Origin: Pseudonocardia alaniniphila
GTDB lineage: Bacteria > Actinomycetota > Actinomycetes > Mycobacteriales > Pseudonocardiaceae
Assembly: GCF_022524485.1 (NCBI RefSeq)
Contig: NZ_JAKXMK010000041.1
Coordinates: 40,102-104,101 of the forward strand
Reading direction: 5' to 3'
DNA: 64,000 nucleotides
In this document: piece after piece, positions 25,768 through 35,454 of the stretch
How positions within the stretch are numbered: the stretch's first letter is position 1
Layout: each line of letters starts with the position of its first letter
Notes under the pieces: generated by a model
What the model was told of the DNA's origin: nothing
Databases searched by the model: none
Seen by the model: the letters and a program-made list of their open reading frames with translations, nothing else
Position numbers and translations under genes: made by a program

Positions 25768-27063
25768 ATGGACCACCTCGGGAGGGTCCTCATCGCCGGG
25801 ACCGGTCCGACCGCGGTGCAGATGGCCGTCCTGGTGGGGCGGCTCGGGCGCGCGGTCGGCATCGCAGGCAGGGAGTCGACGCGGTCGGAGGCGTTCTTCA
25901 CGGCGCTGGCCGGCAGCGGGGGCACCCTCCGCATCGACGTCCAGAACGACAAGCACCGGGGGCTGTCCGGCGAGTGCCGGGTCGAGCAGCAGTTCCGCGG
26001 ATACGGGACCGTCGCGGGGGAGTGGGACACCCTGATCCTGACGGTGACCGCGGACGCGTACGTCCCGGTACTGCAGCAGCTGGACCGGCGTGTCCTGCAG
26101 CAGCTCGACCGCATCGTCCTGGTGTCGCCCACCTTCGGCTCGAACGCTCTGGTGTGCCAGTACGCGAAGCAGCACGGAGCGCACCCAGAGGTGATCAGCT
26201 TCTCCAGCTACCTGGGTGACACCCGGTGGCCGGGCGGCACCCCGACCCGCTCCGCGCTGACCGCGGGGGTCAAGCGGAGGATCTACGCGGGGTCGACCAT
26301 CCGACGATCGGACACCCTCGACCGGCTCCGCGGCCTGCACGAGCCGGTGGGTGTCGCCGTCGAGGTCGTCGACCGTCCGGTCGAGGCGGAGACCAGGAAC
26401 ATCTCCCTCTACGTCCACCCTCCACTCTTCATGAACGAGGTCACGCTGAACGCCGTCTTCGTCGAACCCGAGCCCACGAAGTACGTGTACAAGCTCTTCC
26501 CCGAGGGCCCGATCACCCCGACGTTGATCCGCAACATGGTCGCGCAGTGGCAGGAGCTGACGGCCATCGTCGTCCGGCTGGGGGCGACCGGGGTCAACCT
26601 GCTCGAGTTCATGCTCGAGGACAGCTACCCCGTCCGCCCGGAGAGCATCAGCACGTCGGACGTCGCGGCCTTCGAGCGGCTGTCCACCACGAACCAGGAG
26701 TACCTCGTCTACGTGCGTTACGCGTCCCTGCTGATCGACCCGTTCTCCGAACCGGACCGCGACGGGCGGTACTTCGACTTCTCGGCCATCCCCATCCGGC
26801 CGGTCTTCCGCAACGGCGCGGGCGAGTGGGACGTCCCGCGGATGCCGAAGGAGGACTACTACCGCACCAAGATCATCCAGGGCGTGGCCAGGAACCTGGG
26901 GGTGGCCTGCCCGACGATCGACGCACTCCTGGCCACCTATGAGCGGGAGCTGGAGCGGGCGGCGACGGCGCGCGCAGGCGACCAGGTGTCCGACGCCTTC
27001 GTCGTCCAGGACTTCGGCGAGGACCTGCGCATGATCTGCGCCGAGATCTCGGGAGCGTCGTGA
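25768..27063 (+). CDS. cntM: CntM-like opine dehydrogenase
   Basis: A 431-residue protein with near-family hallmarks: Rossmann GTGPTA at 11-16, VSPTFGS, EVISFSSYLGDTR, TRNISLYVHPPLFMN, YKLFPEGPIT, YPVRPE and PRMPKEDYYRT. Arg35 equals the S. aureus Arg that favours NADPH. Asp151 in YLGDTR equals S. aureus CntM Asp150, where the P. aeruginosa enzyme has Ala, a position linked to choice of pyruvate over 2-oxoglutarate. It should reductively condense the CntL product with pyruvate, giving a staphylopine-like opine. Confidence 0.92.
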   Translation: MDHLGRVLIAGTGPTAVQMAVLVGRLGRAVGIAGRESTRSEAFFTALAGSGGTLRIDVQNDKHRGLSGECRVEQQFRGYGTVAGEWDTLILTVTADAYVPVLQQLDRRVLQQLDRIVLVSPTFGSNALVCQYAKQHGAHPEVISFSSYLGDTRWPGGTPTRSALTAGVKRRIYAGSTIRRSDTLDRLRGLHEPVGVAVEVVDRPVEAETRNISLYVHPPLFMNEVTLNAVFVEPEPTKYVYKLFPEGPITPTLIRNMVAQWQELTAIVVRLGATGVNLLEFMLEDSYPVRPESISTSDVAAFERLSTTNQEYLVYVRYASLLIDPFSEPDRDGRYFDFSAIPIRPVFRNGAGEWDVPRMPKEDYYRTKIIQGVARNLGVACPTIDALLATYERELERAATARAGDQVSDAFVVQDFGEDLRMICAEISGAS

Positions 27064-28310
27064 GGAACACCGACTTCGACAGGATCCCGGCCGACCAACT
27101 GCCGAGTGAACGACGGATCGTCGCCGCGGTGTGGCCGACCCTGCTCGCCTCGGCCGTCGGTCTCCTGCCGTTCACGGTATTCAGCACGTTCCTGGTGTCG
27201 ATCGCCGACGCCGTGGGCGACGGCGACGCCGCGGTGGGGACGCTCCGCGGGCTGGGCGGCATCGGCGCGGTGCTGGCGGGCATCGCGCTGGCCCCGTTGA
27301 TCGGGCGCATCGCGCCGGGCCGGGTGGCTGCTGCGGCGTTGGTCCTGCTCGCCGTGGCGTCCGTCGTCGGGACCTTCGCCTGGATGCCCACCGTGGCGGC
27401 GTTCTGCTTGCTGACCGGTGTGTCGAACGCGCTGATGTACCCGGCCCTGTCCACCGCGGCCGCGGACCGGTTCGGTGACGGTCCGGCCGCGGCCCGCGCT
27501 GCGACGCTGGTGATGACGGCCCAGACGCTGGCGTCCACGCTGGCCGCGCCGCTGATCGCGCTGCCGGCCCTGTGGTGGGGCTGGCGGGGCGACCTCGTCG
27601 CGGTCGCCGTCGTGGCGCTCGTGCTGACGCCGGTCATGTTCCGCTACGGCCGCGACGAGCGGCCCACCGACCGCGGCGGTCAGCGGCCCGGTTATCTCGC
27701 CACGTTCCGCACGCTGGCCGCCGTCCCGGGGGCGCGCGCGCTGCTCCTGGTGGCGTTCGGGCGCGCGGGAGCCTTCATGGGGAACCTGGCGTTCCTGGCC
27801 CCGTTGTACAACGACAGGTTCGGGCTGTCGCCCACGGTGTTCGCCTTTATCTGGACCCTCAGCGGCGGATCGTTCTTTCTCGGCCACCTCGTCGCCGGGC
27901 GGCTGCTCAACACCGATGACTCCGACCGGCGTGCCCATCGCGTGATGATGATCTGCCTGCTGACGGCCCTGGTCGCACTGTTCGGGGTCTCCTTCGCCCC
28001 AGTGCTGCCGGTGGCGCTGCTGTGCACCGCGGTGCTGTCGGCCAGCCATGCGGTGATCGCAGCTGCCGTGGTGACCCTGCTCGTGCGCCGCTGCGGCGAC
28101 GTGCGTGGGCCGGCACTGAGCCTGAACGCGTCGGGGATGAGCCTCGGCCTGTTCCTCGGCACGGCGGCCGCGGGGGCCGGGCTGGCGGTGGGCGGTTACC
28201 CGGGTGCGGCCGCCGTCCTCGGCGCACTCACCGTGCTCGCCCTCGGCGCCGCGCTGACCCTCCGACCCCCGCGAGAGGCAGACGTGATCCACCCCGGCGG
28301 TCTCCGGTGA
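27060..28310 (+). CDS. MFS exporter (CntE-like role)
   Basis: A 416-residue, about 12-helix major facilitator protein starting at a GTG that overlaps the cntM stop. Glycine-rich helices (TLRGLGGIGAVLAGIALAPLIGRI) and the central loop at about 195-220 are typical. In the S. aureus operon the metallophore exporter CntE is also an MFS protein, so this one probably exports the newly made opine. It overlaps the permease gene downstream by 4 bp. Confidence 0.85.
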   Translation: MRNTDFDRIPADQLPSERRIVAAVWPTLLASAVGLLPFTVFSTFLVSIADAVGDGDAAVGTLRGLGGIGAVLAGIALAPLIGRIAPGRVAAAALVLLAVASVVGTFAWMPTVAAFCLLTGVSNALMYPALSTAAADRFGDGPAAARAATLVMTAQTLASTLAAPLIALPALWWGWRGDLVAVAVVALVLTPVMFRYGRDERPTDRGGQRPGYLATFRTLAAVPGARALLLVAFGRAGAFMGNLAFLAPLYNDRFGLSPTVFAFIWTLSGGSFFLGHLVAGRLLNTDDSDRRAHRVMMICLLTALVALFGVSFAPVLPVALLCTAVLSASHAVIAAAVVTLLVRRCGDVRGPALSLNASGMSLGLFLGTAAAGAGLAVGGYPGAAAVLGALTVLALGAALTLRPPREADVIHPGGLR

Positions 28311-29482
28311 GCGCTCCCGAGGACTCCCGGCGCGATCCAGGCCCGGCTTCAGTCCTGGCCCCCTTCGCCGACGACCCGGGCGCGGTCGGGATCGAGCCCG
28401 CGGAGCGGACGCACGAGGCCGACGACCGCGACGACGACCTCGACCACGACCGGCGGCGGCGGCACACCCGGCTCTGGATGGCAGGCCTGCTCGCCGGGCT
28501 GCTGGTCACGCTGCCCGTCGCCGTGAGCCTCGGGCCGGTCGCCATCCCGGTGGACACCGTGGCCCAAGTCGTGAGCCGCCACCTCCTCGGTGTCCCGCTG
28601 GAGGTCGTCTGGACGCCGGCCCAGGAGTCCATCGTCTGGCTGCTGCGGGTGCCCCGCGTGCTGCTAGGCGTCGCCGTCGGGGCCGGCCTGGCGATCGCCG
28701 GGGTCGGCCTGCAGGCGCTGACGCGCAACATCCTGGCCGAGCCCTACCTGCTGGGCGTGACCTCCGGGGCGTCGACCCTGGCCGCGGCGTCGATCCTGTT
28801 CGGGTTCGGCGCCGGGATCGGGTCGACCTCGCTCGCCGGCAGCGCGTTCGTCGGTGCGCTCGCGGCGGGGGTGGGGGTGTTCCTGCTCGCCCGGGTCGGT
28901 GGCCAGATGACCTCGACCCGGCTGGTGCTGGCGGGAGTTTCGGTCGGGTACGTGCTGCACGCGCTCACCTCGTTTCTGATCTTCGCCTCGGACGACCCGG
29001 ATGCCGGCCGCTCCGTGCTGTTCTGGATCCTCGGTTCGCTGACGCTGGCGACGCACTGGTCGGCCCTGGTCACCGGGGCGGTGGTGCTGGCCACGCTCGT
29101 GGTGCTGCTGATCCGGGCCCTGCCTCTGGACGCGCTGGCCATCGGTGACAACACTGCCCAGACGCTCGGGATCTCTCCGACCGCGCTGCGCGCCACGATC
29201 ATGGCGGTCATCGCGCTCTGCGTCGGGGCCCTCGTCGCGGCCTCCGGCGGCATCGGCTTCGTGGGCCTGATCATCCCGCACGTCGCCCGGATGTGCGTCG
29301 GATCCGCACACCGCCGGCTGCTCCCGGTCGCGGCCATGATCGGCGGCATCTTCCTGGTCTGGGCCGACGTGCTCGCGCGTACCGCCCTTGCTCCGCAGGA
29401 GCTGCCACTGGGCATCGTCACCGCGATGGCTGGGGCCCCGTTGCTGTTCGTGCTCGTCCGCCGGCTCAACCCGACCCGATGA
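28307..29482 (+). CDS. FecCD-family ABC permease
   Basis: A 391-residue permease from a GTG inside the MFS stop. An unusually long, Asp/Arg-rich cytosolic N-terminus (~60 residues) precedes the first helix; then come VPRVLLGVAVGAGLAIAGVGLQALTRNILAEPYLLGVTSGAS and GGIGFVGLIIPHVAR, the signatures of FecCD/BtuC. With the lipoprotein and ATPase it forms a type II importer. Staphylopine uptake uses an Opp-type importer instead, so this pairing is a notable swap. Confidence 0.9.
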   Translation: MSAPEDSRRDPGPASVLAPFADDPGAVGIEPAERTHEADDRDDDLDHDRRRRHTRLWMAGLLAGLLVTLPVAVSLGPVAIPVDTVAQVVSRHLLGVPLEVVWTPAQESIVWLLRVPRVLLGVAVGAGLAIAGVGLQALTRNILAEPYLLGVTSGASTLAAASILFGFGAGIGSTSLAGSAFVGALAAGVGVFLLARVGGQMTSTRLVLAGVSVGYVLHALTSFLIFASDDPDAGRSVLFWILGSLTLATHWSALVTGAVVLATLVVLLIRALPLDALAIGDNTAQTLGISPTALRATIMAVIALCVGALVAASGGIGFVGLIIPHVARMCVGSAHRRLLPVAAMIGGIFLVWADVLARTALAPQELPLGIVTAMAGAPLLFVLVRRLNPTR

Positions 29483-29510
29483 CAGCCCACCGCACGACGG
29501 GACTCCAACG

Positions 29511-30299
29511 ATGATCTCCGCGACCGACGTCTCGGTCGGCTACGACGACAAGCTGGTGATCGACGGCGTCGGGCTGCGCGCCGGCCCGGGCGAGGTGGTC
29601 GGGCTGATCGGCCCGAACGGCAGCGGCAAGACCACGTTCCTGAAGACCATGTACGCGGCATTGCGCCCGCGGGCCGGCCTGGTCACCGTCGACGACGAGC
29701 CGGTCTCCGCCCTGCGCGGGACCGACCTCGCCCGGCGGGTCGCCGTGGTCGCCCAGGAGTCGCCGTCGGACCTGCCGGTCACCGTCGCGGACATGGTGCT
29801 GCTCGGCCGGGCCCCGCACCGCCGGCCGCTCGCCCCGTTCGTCCGCGAGGACTACCGGGCGGTGGCGACCGCGCTGACCCGTGTCGGCGCCCGGGACCTG
29901 GCGGATCGCCGGTACGCCACGCTGTCGGGCGGGGAGAAGCAGCGCGTGCTCGTCGCGCGGACTCTCGCCCAGCAGGCCGACCACCTGCTCCTCGACGAAC
30001 CGACCAACCACCTCGACATCCGCTACCAGCACGAGATCCTGCGCCTGGTCGGCACGCTCCCGGTCACCACGGTGGTCGTCCTCCACGACCTCAACCTCGC
30101 CGCCCGCTACTGCACCGCACTGGTCATGCTCGACCGCGGCCGGGTCGTGGGCGCCGGAACCCCGGACGAGGTCCTCACCCCCGACGCGGTCAGCCGGGTA
30201 TACGGGATGCACGTCGAGCGGGTGTACGCGGCCGGCTGCCTGCAGCTGATCTTCAGCCCGATCGACGAGCCGGGGACGCAGGTCCCGGCCTCCGCGTGA
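29511..30299 (+). CDS. ABC transporter ATPase of metallophore importer
   Basis: A 262-residue FepC-type ATPase: Walker A GPNGSGKTT, Q-loop in VAVVAQESPSD, signature LSGGEKQR, Walker B HLLLDEPTNHLD and switch His in VVLHDLNLA. Start ATG 29511, 28 bp after the permease stop. Last gene of the operon; it powers import by the FecCD permease. Confidence 0.92.
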   Translation: MISATDVSVGYDDKLVIDGVGLRAGPGEVVGLIGPNGSGKTTFLKTMYAALRPRAGLVTVDDEPVSALRGTDLARRVAVVAQESPSDLPVTVADMVLLGRAPHRRPLAPFVREDYRAVATALTRVGARDLADRRYATLSGGEKQRVLVARTLAQQADHLLLDEPTNHLDIRYQHEILRLVGTLPVTTVVVLHDLNLAARYCTALVMLDRGRVVGAGTPDEVLTPDAVSRVYGMHVERVYAAGCLQLIFSPIDEPGTQVPASA

Positions 30300-30540
30300 C
30301 GGCGTCGGCGCCGCCCTGCTCGATCCGGCTTCGCGGAAGGTTTCGTGACCCGGGCTCTGCTCCGCAGGCGCGCCGGCGCCTCAGTCGGCCATCGTGTGGC
30401 TGCGTTCCTCCAGGCAGCTCATCGCATCCAGCGTGAAGCTCCGACCGAATTTCGAGCCACCCAGCGGCGCGCATCGCGGGTGCGGGTCGCACTGCCGCGA
30501 GGCCGGTTCGCCGGCGTCCAGCCCTCGTCGTCCGTCAAGG

Positions 30541-31707
<1,167 letters not shown>

Positions 31708-31715
31708 CCGATAAA

Positions 31716-31730
31716 TGATAACGGTTTTCG
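31716..31730 (-). promoter_or_regulatory. Zur-like box upstream of COG0523 gene
   Basis: TGATAACGGTTTTCG fits TGANAANNNTTNTCA at all but the last base. It lies 9-23 bp before the start codon of the COG0523 GTPase, where bound Zur would block initiation. Confidence 0.6.
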
Positions 31731-32012
31731 ATAGACCGGAGAGGTGTGTCCAGGTGTCCTCGGCAGCGCTGCGGGGGAGCGAGACGACGAGGGGTCAACG
31801 GGTACTCGCGCGACCGCGGCGCTGCTGCTGAGTGCCGGATCGCTGGCCGATCGGCGCGGGCGACGCGGTGTGTTCCTCATCGGCATGTCGCCCTGGCCGC
31901 TGCCGTCGCCGCGTCACCAGCCGGATGCGGGCGTGATCGCGCGCGTCGTCGTCCTCGTGTGCGGCGGGCCCGGCTGTCGCGGTGGCGCCGTGCCCCTCGG
32001 ACGGCTGCCGGG
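31731..32012. other. intergenic region, no gene seen
   Basis: Between the GTPase promoter and the end of the XRE-cupin gene; frames here give only low-complexity translations. Confidence 0.4.
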
Positions 32013-32570
32013 CTATTGGTGCACGTGTGCTCGCTGACCGTCTCGGTCGAAGGTCATCACCAGCTCGGCCGGGCCGTCGATAGCGCTGAGGGCGTGCGGC
32101 GTCATGGTCGCGAACTCGGCCGCTTCACCGGTCTCGACGTCGATCTGGCGGTCACCGAGCCACAGGCGCACCCGACCCTGGATGACGACGAACCAGTCGT
32201 GGCCGGGGTGGACCCGCTGGCGAGGCTTGCCGGTGGTGGGCTCGAGCCGGATCTTCGCCGCCATGGTGCGCCCGTCGGGTCGGCTGAGCAGCCAGGTGGT
32301 CCGGGTGCCCTCCCGGTTGGGCGTCGGGCGAATGACCACGTCGTGATCGCCTTCGACGTTCAGCAGCGCGTCGAGGCTCACCTGCAAGGCGGTGGCCAGG
32401 GGCAGCAGGACGTCGAGGCCGAGGGCTCGCTTGCCGGTCTCGACGCGGCTGATGGTGGACGGGCTGAGGTGCGTGCGCTCGGCGAGTTCGTCGAGCGAGT
32501 ACCCCAGCGTGGTGCGGAGGCTGCGCAGCCGGGTGCGGACCACTCTGTCGACGTCGGGATCCTCGGCCAT
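32013..32570 (-). CDS. XRE-family regulator with cupin domain
   Basis: A 185-residue protein from ATG 32570 with GGAGG 7 bp upstream. Residues ~12-70 form an XRE helix-turn-helix (LGYSLDELAERTHLSPSTISRVETGKRALGLDVL); residues ~110-180 are a cupin with HPGHDWFVVIQGRVRLWLGDRQIDVETGEAAEF. Such regulators sense a small ligand and often control an adjacent enzyme gene. It is divergent from the reductase-methyltransferase gene, with a palindrome between. Confidence 0.85.
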   Translation of the reverse strand: MAEDPDVDRVVRTRLRSLRTTLGYSLDELAERTHLSPSTISRVETGKRALGLDVLLPLATALQVSLDALLNVEGDHDVVIRPTPNREGTRTTWLLSRPDGRTMAAKIRLEPTTGKPRQRVHPGHDWFVVIQGRVRLWLGDRQIDVETGEAAEFATMTPHALSAIDGPAELVMTFDRDGQRAHVHQ

Positions 32571-32589
32571 TCCGCACCTCCAGTTGCCT

Positions 32590-32606
32590 CTTGCGAATAT
32601 TGCAAG
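32590..32606. promoter_or_regulatory. 17-bp palindromic operator candidate
   Basis: CTTGCGAATATTGCAAG, dyad-symmetric except for one position, centred in the 76-bp divergent region between the XRE-cupin regulator and the oxidoreductase-methyltransferase gene. Confidence 0.6.
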
Positions 32607-32646
32607 TCTGCTTGCTGCTTTGTCCAGGAATCGTATCGTCGGTGCC

Positions 32647-34251
32647 ATGGCTGAGCACGCACATGGGTCGCACGCACCGGGACAGATGGAACGGCACTGC
32701 GACGTCGCGATCATCGGCGGATCGGCGGCAGGGTTGGCGGCTGCCTTGCAGCTCGTCCGGCAGCGCCGATCGGTGGTGGTCGTCGACGACGGCACTCCTC
32801 GCAACGCCCCCGCCGCACACATGCACGGCTACCTCGGATTCGACGGCGCACCACCGTCGGAGCTGGCCGGTCGGGGGCGCGAGGAGATCCGCAGCTACGG
32901 CGGGGAGATCCTGACCGGCCGGGCGCGGACCGTCGAGCGGCGCGACGACGGCTGGTTCCGTGTCGAGGTCGGCGGCGGTCACGCTCTGGTGGCCCGTCGG
33001 GTGCTGGCGGCGACGGGGTTGGCCGACGAGCTTCCGGACATCGAGGGCCTGGCCGAGAGCTGGGGTGCAGATGTGATCCACTGCCCGTTCTGCCACGGCT
33101 TCGAGGTGCGTGACCAGCGCATCGTGCAGATCGTCACGCACCCGATGGGACTGCATCCGGCACCGCTGTTCCGGCACCTCACGGACCGCTACTGCATCGT
33201 CGTGCACGACGCCTCCGGGCTCGACGACGGTTCCCTCGACGCGCTGGCCGCGGCTGGCACCGAGGTCGTCCGGACGCCGGTCCGCCGCGTCGTCACCCGA
33301 GAAGACGGCCGGCTCGCCGGCGTCGAGCTGGTCGACGGGCGCACGCTCGAGGCCGACGCCGTGGTGGTGGGCCCGAGGTTCCGGGCCCGGGCGGACGTGT
33401 TCGCGACCGCAGGACTGTCGACGGTCCCGCACGTCACCGGCGTCGGCGACGCAGTGGAGGTGGATCCGATGGGCCAGACCTCGGTGCCCGGCCTGTACGC
33501 GGCGGGCAATGTGACCGACCCGAGCATGCAGGTGCTCCACGCCGCCGCGCACGGCAGCCGCGTCGGCGCCATGATCGCGTTCAGCCTCGCCGACGACGAC
33601 GTGCGCGCGGCCGCCCGACCGTCGGGCGACGAGACCGACTGGGACCACCGCTACGGGGGTGACGCGACGATGTGGAGCGGTAACCCCAACGGGACGCTCG
33701 TGCACGAGGTGAGCAACCTGGCAGCCGGCCGCGTACTCGACGTCGGTGCAGGAGAGGGCGGCGACGCAATCTGGCTCGCTGAGCGGGGCTGGAAGGTCAC
33801 CGCGACCGATATCTCCGAATACGCGTTGGACTGCGTCGCCGTCGAGGCCTCACGCCGCGGCCTCGCCGTCGAGTGCCTGCATCGTGACGCCAACGCACCG
33901 GACCCGTTTGAGACCGGCGGCTACGACCTCGTGTCGATGCAGTACGGCGCCGTGCACCGCACTCCCGACCGACGCGGTCTGCGCAACCTGCTCGCCGCCG
34001 TCGCGCCCGGTGGCACCCTGCTCGTGGTCGGGCACGACCTGACGCCGATGCGCGCGCCGATCGACGTGGCCGAGCAGACCCGCATGTTCGACCCCGACGC
34101 CTACCTCGGCGTCGACGAGATTGCCGCCGCCCTGGCCGACGCACCCGGCTGGAAGATCGAGCTCCACGAGACGCGACCACGGCCACCCGGCGCGGTGTCG
34201 ACTCACCACGTCGACGACGTCGTCCTGCGCGCCCGTCGCCTGCCGAGCTGA
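32647..34251 (+). CDS. fused thioredoxin-reductase-like oxidoreductase / SAM methyltransferase
   Basis: A 534-residue two-domain protein. Residues ~15-310 form a TrxR-like FAD/NAD(P)H enzyme: IIGGSAAGLAAAL, a redox-active CPFCHG near 145, and VPGLYAAGNVTDPSMQ. Residues ~335-534 are a class I methyltransferase with VLDVGAGEGGDAIWLAERG and PGGTLLVVGHDL. The fused layout is known in actinobacteria and often handles metalloids or thiol stress, but the substrate is unproven. Controlled most likely by the divergent XRE-cupin protein. Confidence 0.85.
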   Translation: MAEHAHGSHAPGQMERHCDVAIIGGSAAGLAAALQLVRQRRSVVVVDDGTPRNAPAAHMHGYLGFDGAPPSELAGRGREEIRSYGGEILTGRARTVERRDDGWFRVEVGGGHALVARRVLAATGLADELPDIEGLAESWGADVIHCPFCHGFEVRDQRIVQIVTHPMGLHPAPLFRHLTDRYCIVVHDASGLDDGSLDALAAAGTEVVRTPVRRVVTREDGRLAGVELVDGRTLEADAVVVGPRFRARADVFATAGLSTVPHVTGVGDAVEVDPMGQTSVPGLYAAGNVTDPSMQVLHAAAHGSRVGAMIAFSLADDDVRAAARPSGDETDWDHRYGGDATMWSGNPNGTLVHEVSNLAAGRVLDVGAGEGGDAIWLAERGWKVTATDISEYALDCVAVEASRRGLAVECLHRDANAPDPFETGGYDLVSMQYGAVHRTPDRRGLRNLLAAVAPGGTLLVVGHDLTPMRAPIDVAEQTRMFDPDAYLGVDEIAAALADAPGWKIELHETRPRPPGAVSTHHVDDVVLRARRLPS

Positions 34252-34464
34252 CGATCGGTATTGCGCAAGGCGGTGCTGGAGCTGGTTGACGTGTGGCGTA
34301 CCGCACCGCGTCAAGCTGCCGATTCTCTGGCGCTACCTCGGAACGGATCCGGCCCCACCGGCGAAGTGCTCAGCTTCTCGCTCGGGCGCGCTGCGGTAGT
34401 TGATTGCGACGTTGGCCGAGTGCGTCGTGGTTCGATGAAACGTGACGTCCGCCCGCTCATCGAG

Positions 34465-34803
34465 TCACCGCCGCGGGCGTGACGCCGAGTTTGCGCGGAC
34501 GCGGGGCACGACGTCGATCGCCAGCCGGTCGAGGTTGGCCATGACGGCGTCGGGCTCGCCGGCGGACTCGACGTGCAGCAGCACACGCGAGACCCCGGGG
34601 ACGGCGAGACGGGTGGCGATCCGCTCGACGCACAGCTTGACGGGGCCGATCGCCTGGGTCGCGAGGAGCAGCTCGCCCATTGCCTCGGGCGGCGGCTGGT
34701 CCCCGGCGCGCTCCTCGAGCATCACGTACTCGGCGTGCGCGCGGGTGAAGAACGGTACGACCGTGCCGTGCACGAGATCGCGCGCTTGCTCGTGTGACCG
34801 CAC
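34465..34803 (-). pseudogene. LLM-class flavin oxidoreductase, C-terminal fragment
   Basis: About 112 residues resembling the end of a luciferase-like monooxygenase: FFTRAHAEYVMLEERAGDQPPPEAMGELLLATQAIGP then RVLLHVESAGEPDAVMANLDRLA. The N-terminal barrel with the flavin site is absent; transposase debris begins directly upstream. Confidence 0.55.
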
Positions 34804-35161
34804 CCACCGAGGACGCAGCCACAGCCAGCTTCGAGGAGTTCATCGCGGCCTGGCGTGGCCAGTACCCGGCGATCACGCGGTCTGGCGCGCTGCCTGGTCG
34901 AAGTTCGTGCCCTTCCTCAACTACGACCTGGAGATCCGACGGGTCATCTGCGACCAACGCCATCGAGAACCTCAACGCCCGCTACCGGCGCGCGGTCAAA
35001 GCCCGCGGGCACTTCCCCACCGAGCAGGCCGCGCTCAAGTGCCTCTACCTGTTCACCAGATCACTCAACCCGACCGGGAAGTGCCGGGCACGGTGGGCAA
35101 CGCGCTGGAAGCCGGCGTTGACGCCTTCGCCAGCGGTATCGTCCCCCTGTTACACCGTTGA
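34794..35161 (+). pseudogene. IS256 (mutator)-family transposase, C-terminal fragment
   Basis: SFEEFIAAWRGQYPAITR, then (other frame) AAWSKFVPFLNYDLEIRRVIC, then TNAIENLNARYRRAVKARGHFPTEQAALKCLYLFTRSLNP match the end of a mutator transposase in order. Two frame changes show it is dead. It lies just before att repeat 3, at the right edge of element B. Confidence 0.8.
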
Positions 35162-35293
35162 TCGGAACACCCGATGTGAGTGACTAACTGCGTGACAACC
35201 GGCGCGCACGCTCATTGTCGACGACGGATGGCCACGGACGAGTTGGTGCGGTGAACTGCGGAAAAGCCCTGACGGGCTGGCCCCTTGCATTGC

Positions 35294-35336
35294 TTCACAC
35301 CGAAGAGGTCACTGGTTCGATCCCAGTATCGCCCAC
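35294..35336 (+). repeat. att repeat 3 (element B / element C junction)
   Basis: Third exact 43-bp copy of the tRNA-Val 3' half. This copy alone is followed by CA, completing CCCACCA, as if the original chromosomal 3' end had an encoded CCA. A full integrase gene reading towards it starts 119 bp to the right. Confidence 0.9.
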
Positions 35337-35340
35337 CATG

Positions 35341-35380
35341 CCGAAAGGCCCCCTGACCTGCGGGTCAGGGGGCCTTTCGG
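35341..35380. terminator. strong bidirectional hairpin terminator
   Basis: A perfect 18-bp stem (CCGAAAGGCCCCCTGACC with its complement) and a 4-nt loop, between att repeat 3 and the convergent integrase of element C. The following U tract is weak. Confidence 0.75.
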
Positions 35381-35454
35381 TGTTCTGCGGGGCTTCCTGT
35401 CGATGGAGAGCAGTTGACTTGGTAGCCAGCTTTGTAGCCAACCGTGCTGGACGG

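Noticed and set aside
23877..28292. Long minus-strand open frames (up to 572 residues) opposite the metallophore operon
   Set aside because: They are antisense shadows of cntK, cntL, cntM and the MFS gene: His/Arg/Gly-rich translations without domains, while plus-strand frames match families throughout.
30300..30540. Short minus-strand frame ending FTLDAMSCLEERSHTMAD as a small zinc-regulated protein
   Set aside because: No start codon in frame and no conserved ribosomal-paralogue or metallothionein pattern; evidence too thin.
32152..33705. 517-residue minus-strand frame opposite the TrxR-methyltransferase gene
   Set aside because: No recognisable domain; the opposite strand encodes a complete two-domain enzyme.
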